Positions 11,500-23,500 of a stretch of 64,000 nucleotides of DNA are shown one piece after another; position 1 is the first letter of the stretch; every line of letters starts with the position of its first letter. The notes below the pieces were generated by a model, which ran no database searches, was not told the DNA's origin, and saw only the letters and a list, made by a program, of their open reading frames with translations. The DNA is from Caprella mutica (taxonomy: Eukaryota; Arthropoda; Malacostraca; Amphipoda; Caprellidae): contig CANNZV010000507.1 of the NCBI GenBank assembly GCA_947561585.1, positions 248,001 to 312,000 on the forward strand, in the 5' to 3' direction. The position numbers and the translations under genes were made by a program.

Positions 11500-11625
11500 C
11501 GTGCGCGGAAAATTTCCACCGGGAAAACTGCCACTGGGTAAACTACCACTGTGGGAAAATTGTCACTGGGAAAATTGGCACTGTGGGAAAATTGCCACCC
11601 AGAAAATTGCCACTATAAAATACAT
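11500..11625. repeat. Minisatellite, GGGAAAATTGCCACT(G) type
   Basis: About seven degenerate 15-17 bp units: GGGAAAACTGCCACT, GGGAAAATTGTCACT, TGTGGGAAAATTGCCAC. The array begins GTGCGCGGAAAATTTCCACC and ends TTGCCACTATAAAATACAT. A second copy of the family with the same exit sequence (CCAGTATAAAATATAT) is at 57680-57865. On the minus strand the unit core is GGCAATTTTCC. Confidence 0.75.
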
Positions 11626-12250
11626 AAATGTTCTAACTAAAAAATATCTATATAATAGACTTCTATCTATTATTCTGTTTCTCTTTTCTATTCGTAAAGG
11701 TAGATGTTGTGGATTGCGTCCCTTTCTCACTTTGTTCAGTAATTTCCTTTCATAAATCACTTATAGCACAGCAGTTTAACTTCATAATCCTTATTTTGTA
11801 TTAAAATATTTATTTACAAGAAAACATTTCAACGTTTCGACTATTTACAGTCATCTTTAAGATCTGAAATATAAAATATTTATTTTGATGATAAATAATT
11901 TAATACAAAATAAATTTTTGCATTAATTGTCACTAGCATTAATTAATTAGCTTTAATTGTCACTCGAGTTTCAAGTGTTAGTGAGTTTGGCTACGTGGGG
12001 CCTGCTACCAATATTAATGTGATTAAAAATCTGGTGCACAAGTGTTTACTGTTTGTGAATATCTAGCAGTTCTGGAAGTATAAAGTCAGTGGTCAACGAG
12101 AGAACACATTCTCAGTGCATATGATTTTATTTAAAATTTTCCTATCGAAATGAAACATATGTGACTCATATTTAGATAGACAATTTTAATTAATACATTA
12201 ATGATATGAGAGATAGTTCAATTTAGTGGGGCATATACGTAGCAATAACT
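11626..12250. other. Intergenic stretch with a PLE-like terminal signature
   Basis: At about 11828-11862 the sequence reads CAACGTTTCGACTATTTACAGTCATCTTTAAGATC, resembling the GACGTTTCG...CATCATCAGG motif of Penelope-like ends, here without a reverse transcriptase nearby. Nothing else was recognised. Confidence 0.4.
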
Positions 12251-12254
12251 GACT

Positions 12255-12356
12255 CATATTTTTCATCCGCAGTTTTTCTTTGAATTCGATATAAGTAGGG
12301 CTAAAATTTTAAACAAAGCTAATGGAAATCTTGCTTTTAACCGTTTCTTTCTAGAT
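12255..12356. repeat. Outer inverted repeat (left copy)
   Basis: TTTTCATCCGCAGTTTTTC...GTAGGGCTAAAATTTTAAAC...AATCTTGC matches in inverse orientation the sequence at about 14560-14645. The TTAA element at 12361-13697 lies between the arms, so that insertion probably landed inside an older inverted-repeat element. Confidence 0.5.
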
Positions 12357-12360
12357 TTAA

Positions 12361-13697
12361 CCCATTCCAAGCGGCAGTAGGTGAATGGAAGTCGACAAAA
12401 ATAAAAATCGTCTATATATAAAACCGTCGCTATTGACTGTCTTCAATTTTAACTACTCTATTTAGTTACCCCGCTAAATCATGGAGTCAGATGAGCGTCT
12501 ATATATAGGAGTGCCGCTTATTGGCTATACATAGAGTCTATATATAGACTGTGTCGCTTGTTGGTGGAGTCACATATGAGTTTTGTATTGTTATTCATAC
12601 AGTTGAACTAAAGATATAAAAAAGTGAGCATTTTTAAGTTGCATAAATTGAATTAGTTACTTTTATTCGTACATATACAGGATGTCCGACACTTTTGTTG
12701 CCAAACTTCAACAAAAGGTTGCATTTGTCGAAATAAACACTTTATATTCTATGAATGTATGGTCTATTATGCTTAGTTAAAGAGTTACAAGGTTAGGAAA
12801 GCAGTATCTGTACCATTTATTATTATTAGTTAACGTCATTTTTTTAATGTTGCATTAAGAAACAAAACATTTTTAACATTAATTATTAGGAGCACAAGAA
12901 ACTTAATCTTAAATTAGGTTACATGTTTACAGAATGTGTTCAATTTGCCGCCCATTTGTTGCAATGCAAGCGTTCAAACGTTTTTCCCGCAAGGATTCGT
13001 GAAACTCCTGGTGTCTTTGCTCACGGCTGCATCGCAACAAATAGGAGGCAGTTTGAACACATTTTGAAAACATGTGACCTAATTTAAGATTAAATTTCTT
13101 GTGCTCCTAATAATTACTGTTAAAAATGTTTTGTTTCTTATTGCAACATTTAAAAAATGACGTTGAGAAATAATAATAAATGGTACAGATACTACTTTCC
13201 TAACCTTGTAACTCTTTAACTAAGCATTTTAGACCATACCTTCATAGAATAAAAAGTGTTTATTTCGACGAATGCAACCTTATGTTAGAGTTTGGCAACA
13301 AAAGTGTCGGACACCCTGTATAAACATCTTTATGAAATAAATTATAAAAAAAAAAATCGTTATTCTTTATTTCATTTTACTGTGGTTTTCGAGTATTTAT
13401 TTCATTGTTGGATGGACAATGTACTCAACAGTCAACACTCAACATATTTACATCTTTCCATTTCAAATGCATCATCCCCTCCCCCCTCCCCTTTTTATCA
13501 AGTACTGATCTATAGGGTGCATTATTGAACAATAACTGGTAATTATGTGTATACACGTTAATACTTGTCATATTTCTAATATTGACCCTGCCACTTGACT
13601 GTTACAGCAAAAAAAAATTAGCGACTATATATAGACTCTCCTCTAAATGGGACCATTTTTTGGAGCGCCTATATAAAGTTAGGCCGCTTGGAATGGG
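12361..13697. mobile_element. piggyBac-like TTAA element (non-autonomous)
   Basis: The ends are CCCATTCCAAGCGGC and GCCGCTTGGAATGGG, flanked on both sides by TTAA (12357-12360 and 13698-13701). TTAA duplication with ends starting CCC fits the piggyBac superfamily. Subterminal CTATATATAGA-like motifs occur on both sides (12410, 12500, 12535, 13625, 13670). There is no transposase frame. The interior is mostly another MITE (12678-13318). Confidence 0.8.
12678..13318. mobile_element. Nested 641-bp palindromic MITE of Tc1/mariner type
   Basis: Both arms are long and near-identical, starting CAGGATGTCCGACACTTTTG and ending CAAAAGTGTCGGACACCCTG, with TA on either side (12676-12677, 13319-13320). 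The arms extend roughly 290 bp to a short unpaired centre. There the minus strand encodes LREKRLNACIATNGRQIEHI, which looks like the C-terminal end of a Tc1/mariner-type transposase. The MITE probably arose by inverted duplication of a transposon's 3' end. Confidence 0.75.
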
Positions 13698-13701
13698 TTA
13701 A

Positions 13702-14744
13702 TGGTGTTTAATCTTAGATTTAAAAAAAAAACATTCTTTAATTTTAAAACTATAAAAACCATAATTTTGAGTTCAAAATAATAAAAATTCTTTCGCTTTA
13801 TTCTTAATTTTGTACTTGGATTGGCCAAAATCATTTTGTGTATGTTGAAGATATTAAAATTTTAAGATCGTATTTATTGCAAAAATATATCCTCACAAAA
13901 CTCCACTTTATTGCAGCCAGTGCAAATAAATACATACCGCTGTACGTCAACACTTCTTGGTACAATGTATCAGTTCTAGTACGTTTTCCATCATTCGGCT
14001 TTCATATCATTGTAAAAAAAGATATGGAGATTCATATTAAAAAATAAAAAGAAAGCGTGCTATTTTTGAGGTTTTCGACCATTGAATGTCAATTTTGAGT
14101 AGGAAGCATTGGTTTGCTAGCGTGGATACGGTCAAATTCGGATTCAGTACACTATTTTACTGACTAGGACGAAATTTTTCTACTTTCCTGCAGAAGTGAA
14201 CTTCTTTTTCACCTATCTGCCCCACTAATTGTAGCTCTTTCTTTTAATAACAAACTACCTAATTGTAACTTTCAGATTATCAACAACTGAAATTTGATAT
14301 ATTTATTATTAAAAGTTATAATAAGTGTAGAAAATAACTGCTACAAAAGCGATATGCATTTGTATAGTCATCATCAGGAACGGGGCGTTAAATTGAACAA
14401 TGCGTCAACATCTCTATAGTGGTACTATATGACCATTGAGTCATTGACCATATGTCAATTTAACCTCAATATATTTTTTATTTAATGTAAGATTAAACAC
14501 CATTAAATCTAGAATTTAATTGTGGGTAAAATAGCCATATTGAGAGGTAGGAAACGTTTAGAAGCAAGATTTACATTAACTTTGTTAAAACTTTAGCCCT
14601 ATTTATACCGAATTAAAAAAAATAGCGAATGAAAAATATGATACACTATTCGAAGACAGATTATGTCGAACATAATATTTTAAAATGAAGGAGAAGGTAC
14701 AATTCAACAAGAATCATTTTCAAAGTATGTGTACCTTATATTTT
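13702..14744. other. Repeat-derived spacer with PLE-like terminus
   Basis: At 14360-14385 GTATAGTCATCATCAGG resembles a PLE end. At 14560-14645 lies the inverted partner of 12255-12356. The open frame at 13838-14047 shows no recognisable protein and is probably chance. Confidence 0.4.
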
Positions 14745-15848
14745 AGTATAAAAATGTTAATTGTATAGTAAGAAATTGTGAATGAAGAAGTATGAAAATT
14801 AATATTGAAGTTATACAGAATTTCTTTCTTTGTGACAATCATTTTCTTTCTTTTAACCACTCAAATAATCAAATGGTTGACAAGAAGGTGAAAATCTAGA
14901 GATGCAAAAGTTTCTTTTCAAACATTTCAAAATACTAAAAAAGTACAAACACAAGCTTTACAGTTTACAGGTTAAAATTTTCAGTGAGTGTGGTTTTGCA
15001 TCTTATTATTTAAGAGTTGCTTTCTCACAACACTGGGCACGTACGAGTTAATTAAAATTTTGATTTGTTATTAGTAAAATAACAAATTCAATGAAACATA
15101 TTTCAATAATAATTATTCGGATATTTTGACACTTTCAAATATTCATAAGACATGTAATGCATGGATTTTTGATCAGTGGGAGCTAGAAACAAAGAAACTC
15201 TAGAAAAACAAATTCAAATTTACTGAGTAAAGTGTTCTTTGTAAGAATTTTTTTAATATAAAAAAAGATAAATACTATTTCAGTCTCTAATCTTGAATCT
15301 AGCAGAAAAGTTATTTATTAAAAATTAAAAAATATTAACCTAATTAAAAATTATCAAATAAGAAAAGGCAAAATCACACTCACTGGAAATTTTAACCTGT
15401 AGAGCTTGTGTTTGTACTATTCTTTGTATTTTGAAATGTTTGAAAAGAAAATTTAGCATCTATAGATTTTCCCCTTCTGGTCAACCATTTGATGGTTGAC
15501 AGCCAGTGGTTGTCAACCAAGGGCTTAATAGGATAAATGTGAAATGATATGATTTCACAAAGAAAAAATTTAGTATGCTTCTACTTTCAATTGTGAATCA
15601 ATTAACTTTTATACTTCTTCATGCTCAATTTCAGACTATACAATTTATATTCTTATATTTAATTTTCAGGTTAAAATATTAATATACTTCACATCAAATT
15701 AATTCCGTAAAAGTTTAAGTTTACAGGCGCATTACAAATCACCCAAAATAAAATTATAATATAGTGCACGGCAGATGTCCGCGTGGCAGTTTGTTGCATG
15801 TCAGTTGTCCGCTATGGCAGTTATCTACATGGCAGTTGTCCGTACACC
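14745..15848. mobile_element. Foldback element, CAGTTGTCCGCATGG family, left-truncated
   Basis: The interior matches the intact copy at 47250-48472, including TTTCTTTCTTTGTGACAATC, the ACAAGCTTTACAG...TTACAGG core and the TTCACATCAAATTAATTCC arm. The right end (15770-15848) has CATGGCAGTTGTCCG-type units and finishes GTCCGTACACC exactly like the other copies. The left minisatellite and outer arm are missing, so no target duplication can be shown. Confidence 0.75.
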
Positions 15849-16462
15849 CTTTTTAATGTTTATTTATCTTCATCATGATCTTTTACAAAACATATTGAAA
15901 TATTATAATCATCTTTTTACAGCTTTTAGATAAAATCTTAACTTGGGGTCTGAAATCCTAATATTCTGAACTCTGTAACAAATTGTGAAAATTCATTATG
16001 CAGCAACAAAAACCGCAGGAGAGGCGTAAGTATTTTCTAAAGTAAACTATTTAACAAAACAAATTTCAAATATGTCCATTATTCACCATGTTCAATAATT
16101 CTTATATCGTATGAGAAAACATAGTTCAACCTAAGATTTAGATTCCGAATCGTAGTTATAATTGATTTATATCAACAATGCAATCAATCTAATCAACCTA
16201 AAAATGTGTTAGAAAAATACCATAATTATAAATTTCTGTTAGTTGGTATCATATTCACTCTCCAGACTCAGAGAAATTACTCTTATTTGATACATCACTG
16301 AAGCAATGGTCACACCACCCAAAGAGTTTGGGCGTTGGCTCGGCGTGGCTTTATCGTTGGTATAGCGGTATACTGCTTTTGACTACGTAGCTGAGTTGAT
16401 GAAACCTAGCAGAAATTCTGATACATTTTAGATATAAGTCGATAGTTGAAGCTCATCAATTG
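15849..16462. other. No gene recognised
   Basis: AT-rich up to about 16290, then a more GC-rich piece (GGTCACACCACCCAAAGAG, 16309-16327) resembling the tip of the adjoining 16463-17490 element. It may be a second partial copy of that family. Confidence 0.4.
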
Positions 16463-17490
16463 AAAGCCCGGTCACACCGGAGGAACTTTACTTGAGCGTT
16501 CCTGAATCGAGGAAAAAAATCACTACCGCTTGTTAACGTTCTCCAGAAGTTCGCCACCGTTTAGGCAGCGCCATATACGCTCGACCACTGCTTATATTCT
16601 CTGTTACAGCTCCGAATGTTTTGAACTGCACAAGATATTACAAGCGTTATGGAGCGTTAGTTTTCCGCTCCGCAAAGTTCACCACAGCCCCAACAACGCC
16701 CAGTTAAAGTTTGGCACCATTAGACGCAAGTTTGTGGACGTTTGGGTCTTCAAGGCCAACGCAGAAATCATAAATGCTGGACCACCACTGCTTCGCCAGC
16801 ATTGCCAGGGCGGTGATTAAACGTTGCTCAAACTTTGATGGGTGGTTGAAAGCGTTTCACTTGCGGACACGAGGTCGTTGAAATTGTTTCAGGCGGTGAA
16901 GCAGTGATTCATTGCAGTGATGAACTTTGGTTCACGTTGGTATAGAGGTCGCATAGCGCCATACCACCAAACCAACGCTCGCTGCCGTTAGGCCAACTTT
17001 ATAACAACGCCAGCTTCAGCGGTGCACCGCCCGTATTTTCGATCCCCCCCCCCATTTTGTTCTGGTTGACAAGCACACAAACTCGGAAAAAATTGAAAAC
17101 ATGGACGTTGTCACAACTTTGACTTAATGGTAGCGAGCGTTGGTGTAGTGGTAACTCGTGAAAGGAATAGCAACGCTCTACAAAAGCTTGTGCAACGTTT
17201 AATCAACGCCCGGACAAAGCTGGTGAAGCACCGTTCAAGATTTCTGTATTGGCCTAGCGGAACAAAGCATCCGCGAACTTACGCCTAGTGGTGCCAAACT
17301 TTGACTGGGCATTGTTGGGACGGTGGTGAACTTTGTTGAGAGGAAAATGTTTTGTGCAGCTTAAAACCTTCGGAGCGTTGAGGGGACATAAGCGGTGGCC
17401 GAGCGTATAAGGCGTTGCTGAGAGATGATTAATTTTTTTCACCGCTTACTGAACGTACCAACAAAGTTGTGGCGGTGTGACCTAGGCTTT
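16463..17490. mobile_element. GC-rich foldback MITE with AAAGCCnnGGTCACACCG ends
   Basis: The tips are AAAGCCCGGTCACACCGG and, inverted, AAAGCCTAGGTCACACCGCC. Arms of roughly 280 bp match in inverse orientation, for example AAGTTTGGCACCATTAGACG (16708) against CGCCTAGTGGTGCCAAACTT (17282). The middle is an extra set of similar repeats. Open frames at 16530-16820 (+) and 17254-17442 (-) come from the two arms and encode related peptides by symmetry only. Composition is clearly higher in GC than the surroundings. Confidence 0.7.
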
Positions 17491-17670
17491 ACATTATTTT
17501 ATTTACTTGCGATCGTTAAAAACTAATCACTCAACTATGAAAGTTTATTTAGTTAAATATTATTCCTCAAAGCTATGGAAATGTTTTATTTATATAATTT
17601 TTGACCTGAATTAGCGTCAGTAGTCTTGGTGAGTTATCCCCCCCCCCACGGGTGGTTAGTTACCATAATA

Positions 17671-18093
17671 CAGTGAAACTCCTCTATAATGAACTCCTAT
17701 ATAGTGAACCATCCTGTATAGTTTTATAGTGAACCATTTTGTATAGTAGAACTCTGTACAATGAACTTACCTCAATATAGAACGTATTTAGTTTAGTCTG
17801 CCACAAATATTGGTGAGTTTTCTATGAAAATCTATACAGTAAATCATTTACATTTTATGAAAGAGAAATTCTACCACTGGAACTCCTCTATAATGAAGTC
17901 ATGTGTAGTGAACCATCCTTATTTTTTTTAGTCCTGAGAAATAAAATGCGTTAAACAATGAATATATTTAAAAAAAATATTGTTTATAGTCTCCCATGAA
18001 AAAGTTCTGTTTTCTATTCATCTCTCATACCCTGTAAGTGTACAGTGAACTAAATCTTTTATAGTGAACTGGTTGAATATAAGAGTTCTACTG
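17671..18093. mobile_element. 423-bp MITE, CAGT(G/A)nAACTC ends, TA duplication
   Basis: The left tip is CAGTGAAACTCCTCTATAATG and the right, inverted, is CAGTAGAACTCTTATATTCAA, both bordered by TA (17669-17670, 18094-18095). TATAGTGAACC-like motifs repeat internally at about 17700, 17727, 17905 and 18062. Ends of this kind are typical of Tc1/mariner/pogo-derived MITEs. No coding content. Confidence 0.7.
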
Positions 18094-18248
18094 TATACAA
18101 TTCACTATTTTCACTATAAAATAATGGTAATTAACTAATTATATGTATTAGGTTGGGATAAATCGAATATAGACATCAATGTAATACAGTACAACTCATC
18201 AATTACGGATCAGTCCGTAAATTCTGTATTCCGTGAATAATGTAATAA

Positions 18249-18990
18249 GCGAAATGGATCTTTCCCATTTGCCAACCCCCACCAAATTTAATTTAAATCA
18301 TTTTTTTTAATGTATTTTTGTCCATAGAATCCGAAAATCAAAACCGTTTTTTGTAGAAACTAATACTTTTGAGATATGAGGGTTTGAAGTTATTTATTTC
18401 CTATGTATTACTGAAGGATTGAAATAATGTAGATTACTCAAACATTATTGATTTTTTATATGAAACTGTAATGTAGTTTGTTATATTCGCTAGTTTGTTG
18501 TACTGCACACATCATTATTGATTAATGATGACCTGGCAAAGGGATATGGGGGGCAGCACACCCCCATTACACGTATACTTATCAGTATTGTAGTAATAAA
18601 TGGAAAATATCGTGGAAACTGGAAATATTCGATATACAGTATGTATTTAAGGGGGCGTGCCGCCCCCCGAGCCCATCTGCCAGGTCATTAATCAGTAATG
18701 ATGTGTGCAGTACAACAAAATAGCGAATACAACAAACTACATCACAGTTTCATGTAAAAAATCAATAATGATTGAGTAATTTCAATGAAAACACGAGTTT
18801 TTTCAAAGTTCTCAATCTTTCAGTAATACATAGGGAATAAATAACTTTAAACCCTCAATCTCAAAAAGTATTAGTTTCTACAAAAAAAAGGTTATGATTT
18901 TCGGATTCTATGGAGACAAAAATACATATAATAAAAAAATTAATTTAAATTAAATTTGGTGGGGGTCGGCAAATGGGAAAGACCCAGCGA
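18249..18990. repeat. Long palindrome with hairpin-bearing inner ends
   Basis: The left arm (18249-18545) and right arm (18655-18990) match in inverse orientation with small gaps: TCTTTCCCATTTGCC against GGCAAATGGGAAAGA, and TGTACTGCACACATCATTA against TAATGATGTGTGCAGTACA. At the inner end of each arm is a GC-rich hairpin (GGGGGGCAGCACACCCCC, 18559-18576; GGGGGCGTGCCGCCCCCC, 18651-18668) after GACCTGGCA, the same arrangement as at 7655-7766. The loop is about 110 bp. It looks like two copies of one element inserted head to head. Confidence 0.7.
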
Positions 18991-19600
18991 AATAAAAAAA
19001 AATTGAAGTAAAGTATTTATTTTTAAAGAAGCTCATATTTTATATAAATAAAGTAGAAGAATACCTTTTTTCAAAAAAATAATTGCAATAATTGAATTTC
19101 TAATTTTTGACGTAATCTTGAGGTATTTCTCATTCTTTCTGTTTGAATTAACGTATCCATATCAGATGCCGATATATTAGGGTCCGTTTTATTAAGAAAT
19201 ATGATTGTAATCTATAAAAATGAGGATTCAAAAAAATTAAATAAAGATCAAAACTTTTCTCAATAAAATAAAAGTTAATAAAATCTCTGATTAAGGATAG
19301 ACTGTAAATTTTGTTAAAGAGAAATATAATAAATAATTGTATTATTATGCCTATATTGCATTAGGTATCTTCAGTACACACGTACGGGTATAAATTTGAT
19401 AATAAAAAAGATTTATATTTTGATTTTACGGATAATAATAAACCGTAATAATAATTTAATTGCTTATAATTAATTAAAAAATCTTCAATTAAACAATAGG
19501 CATTTACATTATATCATTACCGTGTAATAGATGATTTTTCACGTTAACGAGCCAAATAATAAGTACGAAGGTGACAATTGACCAACGGTTGTAATTCTCG
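18991..19600. other. AT-rich spacer, no gene seen
   Basis: No coding similarity or repeat boundary recognised between the palindrome and the minisatellite. Confidence 0.5.
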
Positions 19601-19614
19601 GGGTTGCAGTTGAC

Positions 19615-20260
19615 CAAGTGGTAATTGTCCGGTTGGTAATTGTTCGAGTGGCCATTGTCCGAGAGAGGCAATTGTCCGAGAGAGGCAATTTTCCGAGAGA
19701 GGCAATTGTCCGAGAGAGGCAATTTTCCGAGACAGGCAATTTTCCGAGACAGGCAATTGTCCGAGAGAGGCAATTGTCCGAGAGAGGCAATTTTCCGAGA
19801 GAGGCAATTTTCCGAGAGAGGCAATTTTCCGAGAGAGGCAATTTTCCGAGACAGGCAATTGTCCGAGAGAGGCAATTGTCCGAGAGAGGCAATTTTCCGA
19901 GACAGGCAATTGTCCGAGAGAGGCAATTGTCCGAGAGAGGCAATTTTCCGAGACAGGCAATTGTCCGAGAGAGGCAATTGTCCGAGAGAGGCAATTTTCC
20001 GAGACAGGCAATTGTCCGAGACAGGCAATTGTCCGAGAGAGGCAATTTTCCGAGAGAGGCAATTTTCCGAGAGAGGCAATTTTCCGAGAGAGGCAATTTT
20101 CCGAGACAGGGAATTGTCCGAGAGAGGCAATTTTCCGAGAGAGGCAATTTTCCGAGACAGGCAATTGTCCGAGAGAGGCAATTTTCCGAGAGAGGCAATT
20201 TTCCTATAGAAGCAATTGTCCGAGGGAGGCAATTGTCCAGGAGGAAATAACTGTCCGAGA
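19615..20260. repeat. 17-bp minisatellite, (GAGA)GGCAATT(T/G)TCC
   Basis: About 37 units of 17 bp, consensus GAGAGAGGCAATTTTCC, alternating GGCAATTTTCC with GGCAATTGTCC and GAGAGA with GAGACA. The edges are degenerate (GTGGTAATTGTCCGGTTG at left, CCAGGAGGAAATAACTGTCC at right). All reading frames stay open across it, but the same low-complexity peptide appears on both strands, so none is a gene. The unit core matches the terminal arrays of the foldback elements in this window. It ends about 320 bp before the first transporter exon found. Confidence 0.9.
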
Positions 20261-20579
20261 AACGTATTTATTAACCTAAAAAGTTTCAATGATTTGAACT
20301 ATCAATTTTTATACGTATAATGCTAAATTTCAAATTACAAAAGGTGACATTTATAAAGTGCAACTTTCAATGTTAACAGCTGTAGTTCTGATAGCAATCA
20401 TGGCTATGATAAAATATTGAAATTGAGGCAAAATATTCATTGAGTTTGAAAATTCCATTTTCTGAAAACACATATAGAAATCAAAGAAACTTTTAATTTC
20501 ATAAAATCTAAAGATCACAATTTTATTTTGTAATCAACTTACATTCTCTAAGAAGTGACAATCCAATCTCACGTTTCAG

Positions 20580-23500
20580 ATCTTTGGTCATGCCAGAATA
20601 CTTTTCTGTTGCTCGCATTACTTGGAGTGGCTTTGGGTTACAGCATGCGAGGTAACCTCTCAGTGGCGATAACTGCAATATCTAAGTTACCCACCTCTAC
20701 TAATGTCTCAAAAAAATTCCAAAATGATGAATCCAGTTGCCCATATGAAGAACCACCTAACGGGACATTGGATCCAAATGTTAGATACGTAAATTTGTTC
20801 GTAGGATCGTAGTCATTTTGTCTTGGATTTAGAAGAAATACTAAAGTGTCATTTCTTTCTTAGAGAGATGGGGAATTCGTGATGTCTAGAACAGAAAGAG
20901 GTCTAACATTAGCTTCCAGCATACTAGGATTATCTGTTTCCAATATTGTGGGAGGAATAGTTGCTGAAAAATACGGAGGGAAACTGGTAACAGGATTCGG
21001 AATTTTCATCAGTTCTCTTCTAACGATTGCTACTCCTATTCTATTAAGGTTTTCAGTGAAGTTATTTATCTTCAATCGATTCGTTATGGGTGTAACAGAG
21101 GTGAATGGGAGATATTTTGTATTGGTATATGTATATTTTATCACAAACTTACAACTGAAAATCTCAGATAGAAACTATTTGATGAGACGGAAGTCTGTCA
21201 AAACTCCCTTTGAACGAACATTGTGAAAATAATTTTATTTATAAAACATAAACACGTTTCAGGGAGTCATACTTTTGAGACTGTTATATCGTGATATAAT
21301 CACGTTCATATTTTACTTAATGAATTCTAGGGTATTCTTCTTCCTGGAGTGTATCAGATGATGGGTTCTTGGTCTCTGCCAGATGAGAGATCACGAGTAT
21401 CTGGTACAATAAACACAGGTAAAATAATATCAAGATTCAACTAAGGTCTGTCACGACTTACAGTAACTTTTTTACTACTACTATGAGTCTAGTCAAATAC
21501 TTCATTCAAACTTGTAGTCCATGTTTTCATTTCTACCTATTCAGGATGTTATATTGGAGTATCTCTAATCTTAGCTACTAGTGGTGTTCTCACTAAAAGT
21601 TCTTTCCTGGGCGGTTGGCCATCCATATTTTACCTGAACGGAGGATTTGGAGTGATCTGGAGTATATTTTGGTTTAGTCTCATCCATGAAACTCCAAAAC
21701 ATCACCCAAGAATATCAGAATGGGAACGTGAAAAACTGGCACCCTCGTTCATAACAAAAAGTAATCGCCCAAAGGTTCGTAACTTATGATGCGAGATATG
21801 ATCTTGAAAATATAATTTCAATAGATATTGAAATAATGTTATACATCTAATTTTCTAATATTCTTTTTATATTTCCAGTGTATTCCTTACAAGAGTATTT
21901 TCACTTGTAAGACATTCATAGCAACAGTAATGATGCACTGTGCAGCGAATTTCTGCTTTTACATGTTATTTACAGAATTACCTTCCTACTTCTCACAAGT
22001 TCATCACTTGGAAATCAGAAAGGTATTCCGATAATATATTTTGAAGATCAAAGAATATCCTCAGAAAGAGAGCGGTGGTTACTTAGTATTTGGAAAGTTT
22101 ATTTGAATATTGTTCACCGCCTTTGATATTATTCGCAGAAGATTACTTTATATATTGGACTCAAATTTAAAGAAATATAGTAAAATATATATACCATCTC
22201 TACTAGTATATTGAAAGTCGAGTGTTTGTAATTGCACGAGTCATTAACTTCACTGACATGTACCATTGTACACCAAGTATAACGAGACACAGCGCCACTC
22301 AGAGCCAAAACGTTTCAGTAGCGTTGCATTCCGCACATCTGATTTTCCTCTAACTCTGCTCGAACACAATAAAGCAATTTTAACAATAGTTCATATATCT
22401 GTATCTATTTCGAGTAAATGGTTGAATCTAAATAACGAATATTATCATTTCTATTGATACATTGATAAGTGTTAGCATAGAAAAATTCAGTTTAATCGAA
22501 TAACTGAATAACAAGAACTCACCGATAATTAGGGTTCATTTTGCTACTGTTTTTTATAATGTGAGCTAACTGCATCTTATTATATTACTAAGCTGGAGAT
22601 TTACAGTTATTTATTTGAGTGAAAGTCAACCAACCCTGCACTCTAGTCTCCAATAGGAATTCACTGACTTTTGTACGAAGAGGATATGTCACTTGTCTAT
22701 GTGACATATATTTCTTGAGCTTGAATTTACAAAAATATATAAAAATAACAATGTTTCGTCTATTTATTTCAGTCACCAATGTAAATACTTTGATTTAAAA
22801 TTTTCCTTGAACAGAATGGCTTTCTTTCGAGTCTTCCATATTTGGTGACTTGCATCACACTAACTTTGTTTTCTCGACTCTTGTCCAAATTGAGTTCAGA
22901 AAACAGGATTTCTATTCTGAATGTGAGGAAACTGGCAACTTCAATCGGTAAGAGTGAATTTGCATTTTTTCGAAATTAAATAGAATTTTGATAATTTAAA
23001 AATTTATTAATTAACTTATATAATTATTAATGGAAAAATATTGTTTCAAACAAAAAACTCTATACAGCTGGATATGGACCCGCCTCTTGCTTCATCATTC
23101 TAATTTTCGTTGGCTGCAACCACAACCTAGCACTTGCTGTTCTTGTCTTCACTGTTGGATTAACAGCAGGACAATATCCAGGGCAAGTGAAAAGAAAAAC
23201 AAGTTTCCTTTCACTAATTAATCCACTAATTCTGTAACATTCTTTTGCACTATTACTGGTTGAGTTATCTGGCAGCAAACGTAATGATTTTTATATTTAG
23301 AATAACTTAAATAAAAATTTATTAAAGATTTTATATTTTAAAGAAATAAGAATTTCTGAGATATTCACTACTGATCATCTTATATATTTATATTTATTTC
23401 TTTATTCTATAACTTCGTACAAGAGTAGATACTTATGCTCATTCTTGGATTTGGCTCCGAGGTATTCAGGAATATTGTACGGAATTTCCGGTGCATTTGC

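Noticed and set aside
16530..17442. Two short frames with similar peptides, possible gene pair
   Set aside because: They arise from the inverted arms of one foldback element.
19504..20289. Several long overlapping open frames on both strands
   Set aside because: They are translations of the 17-bp minisatellite. The period is not a multiple of 3, so all frames give the same low-complexity peptides in rotation.
22266..22779. Short frames in the 22023-22814 intron as an extra exon
   Set aside because: The flanking exons join in frame with family-like sequence, and the intronic peptides do not resemble the transporter.
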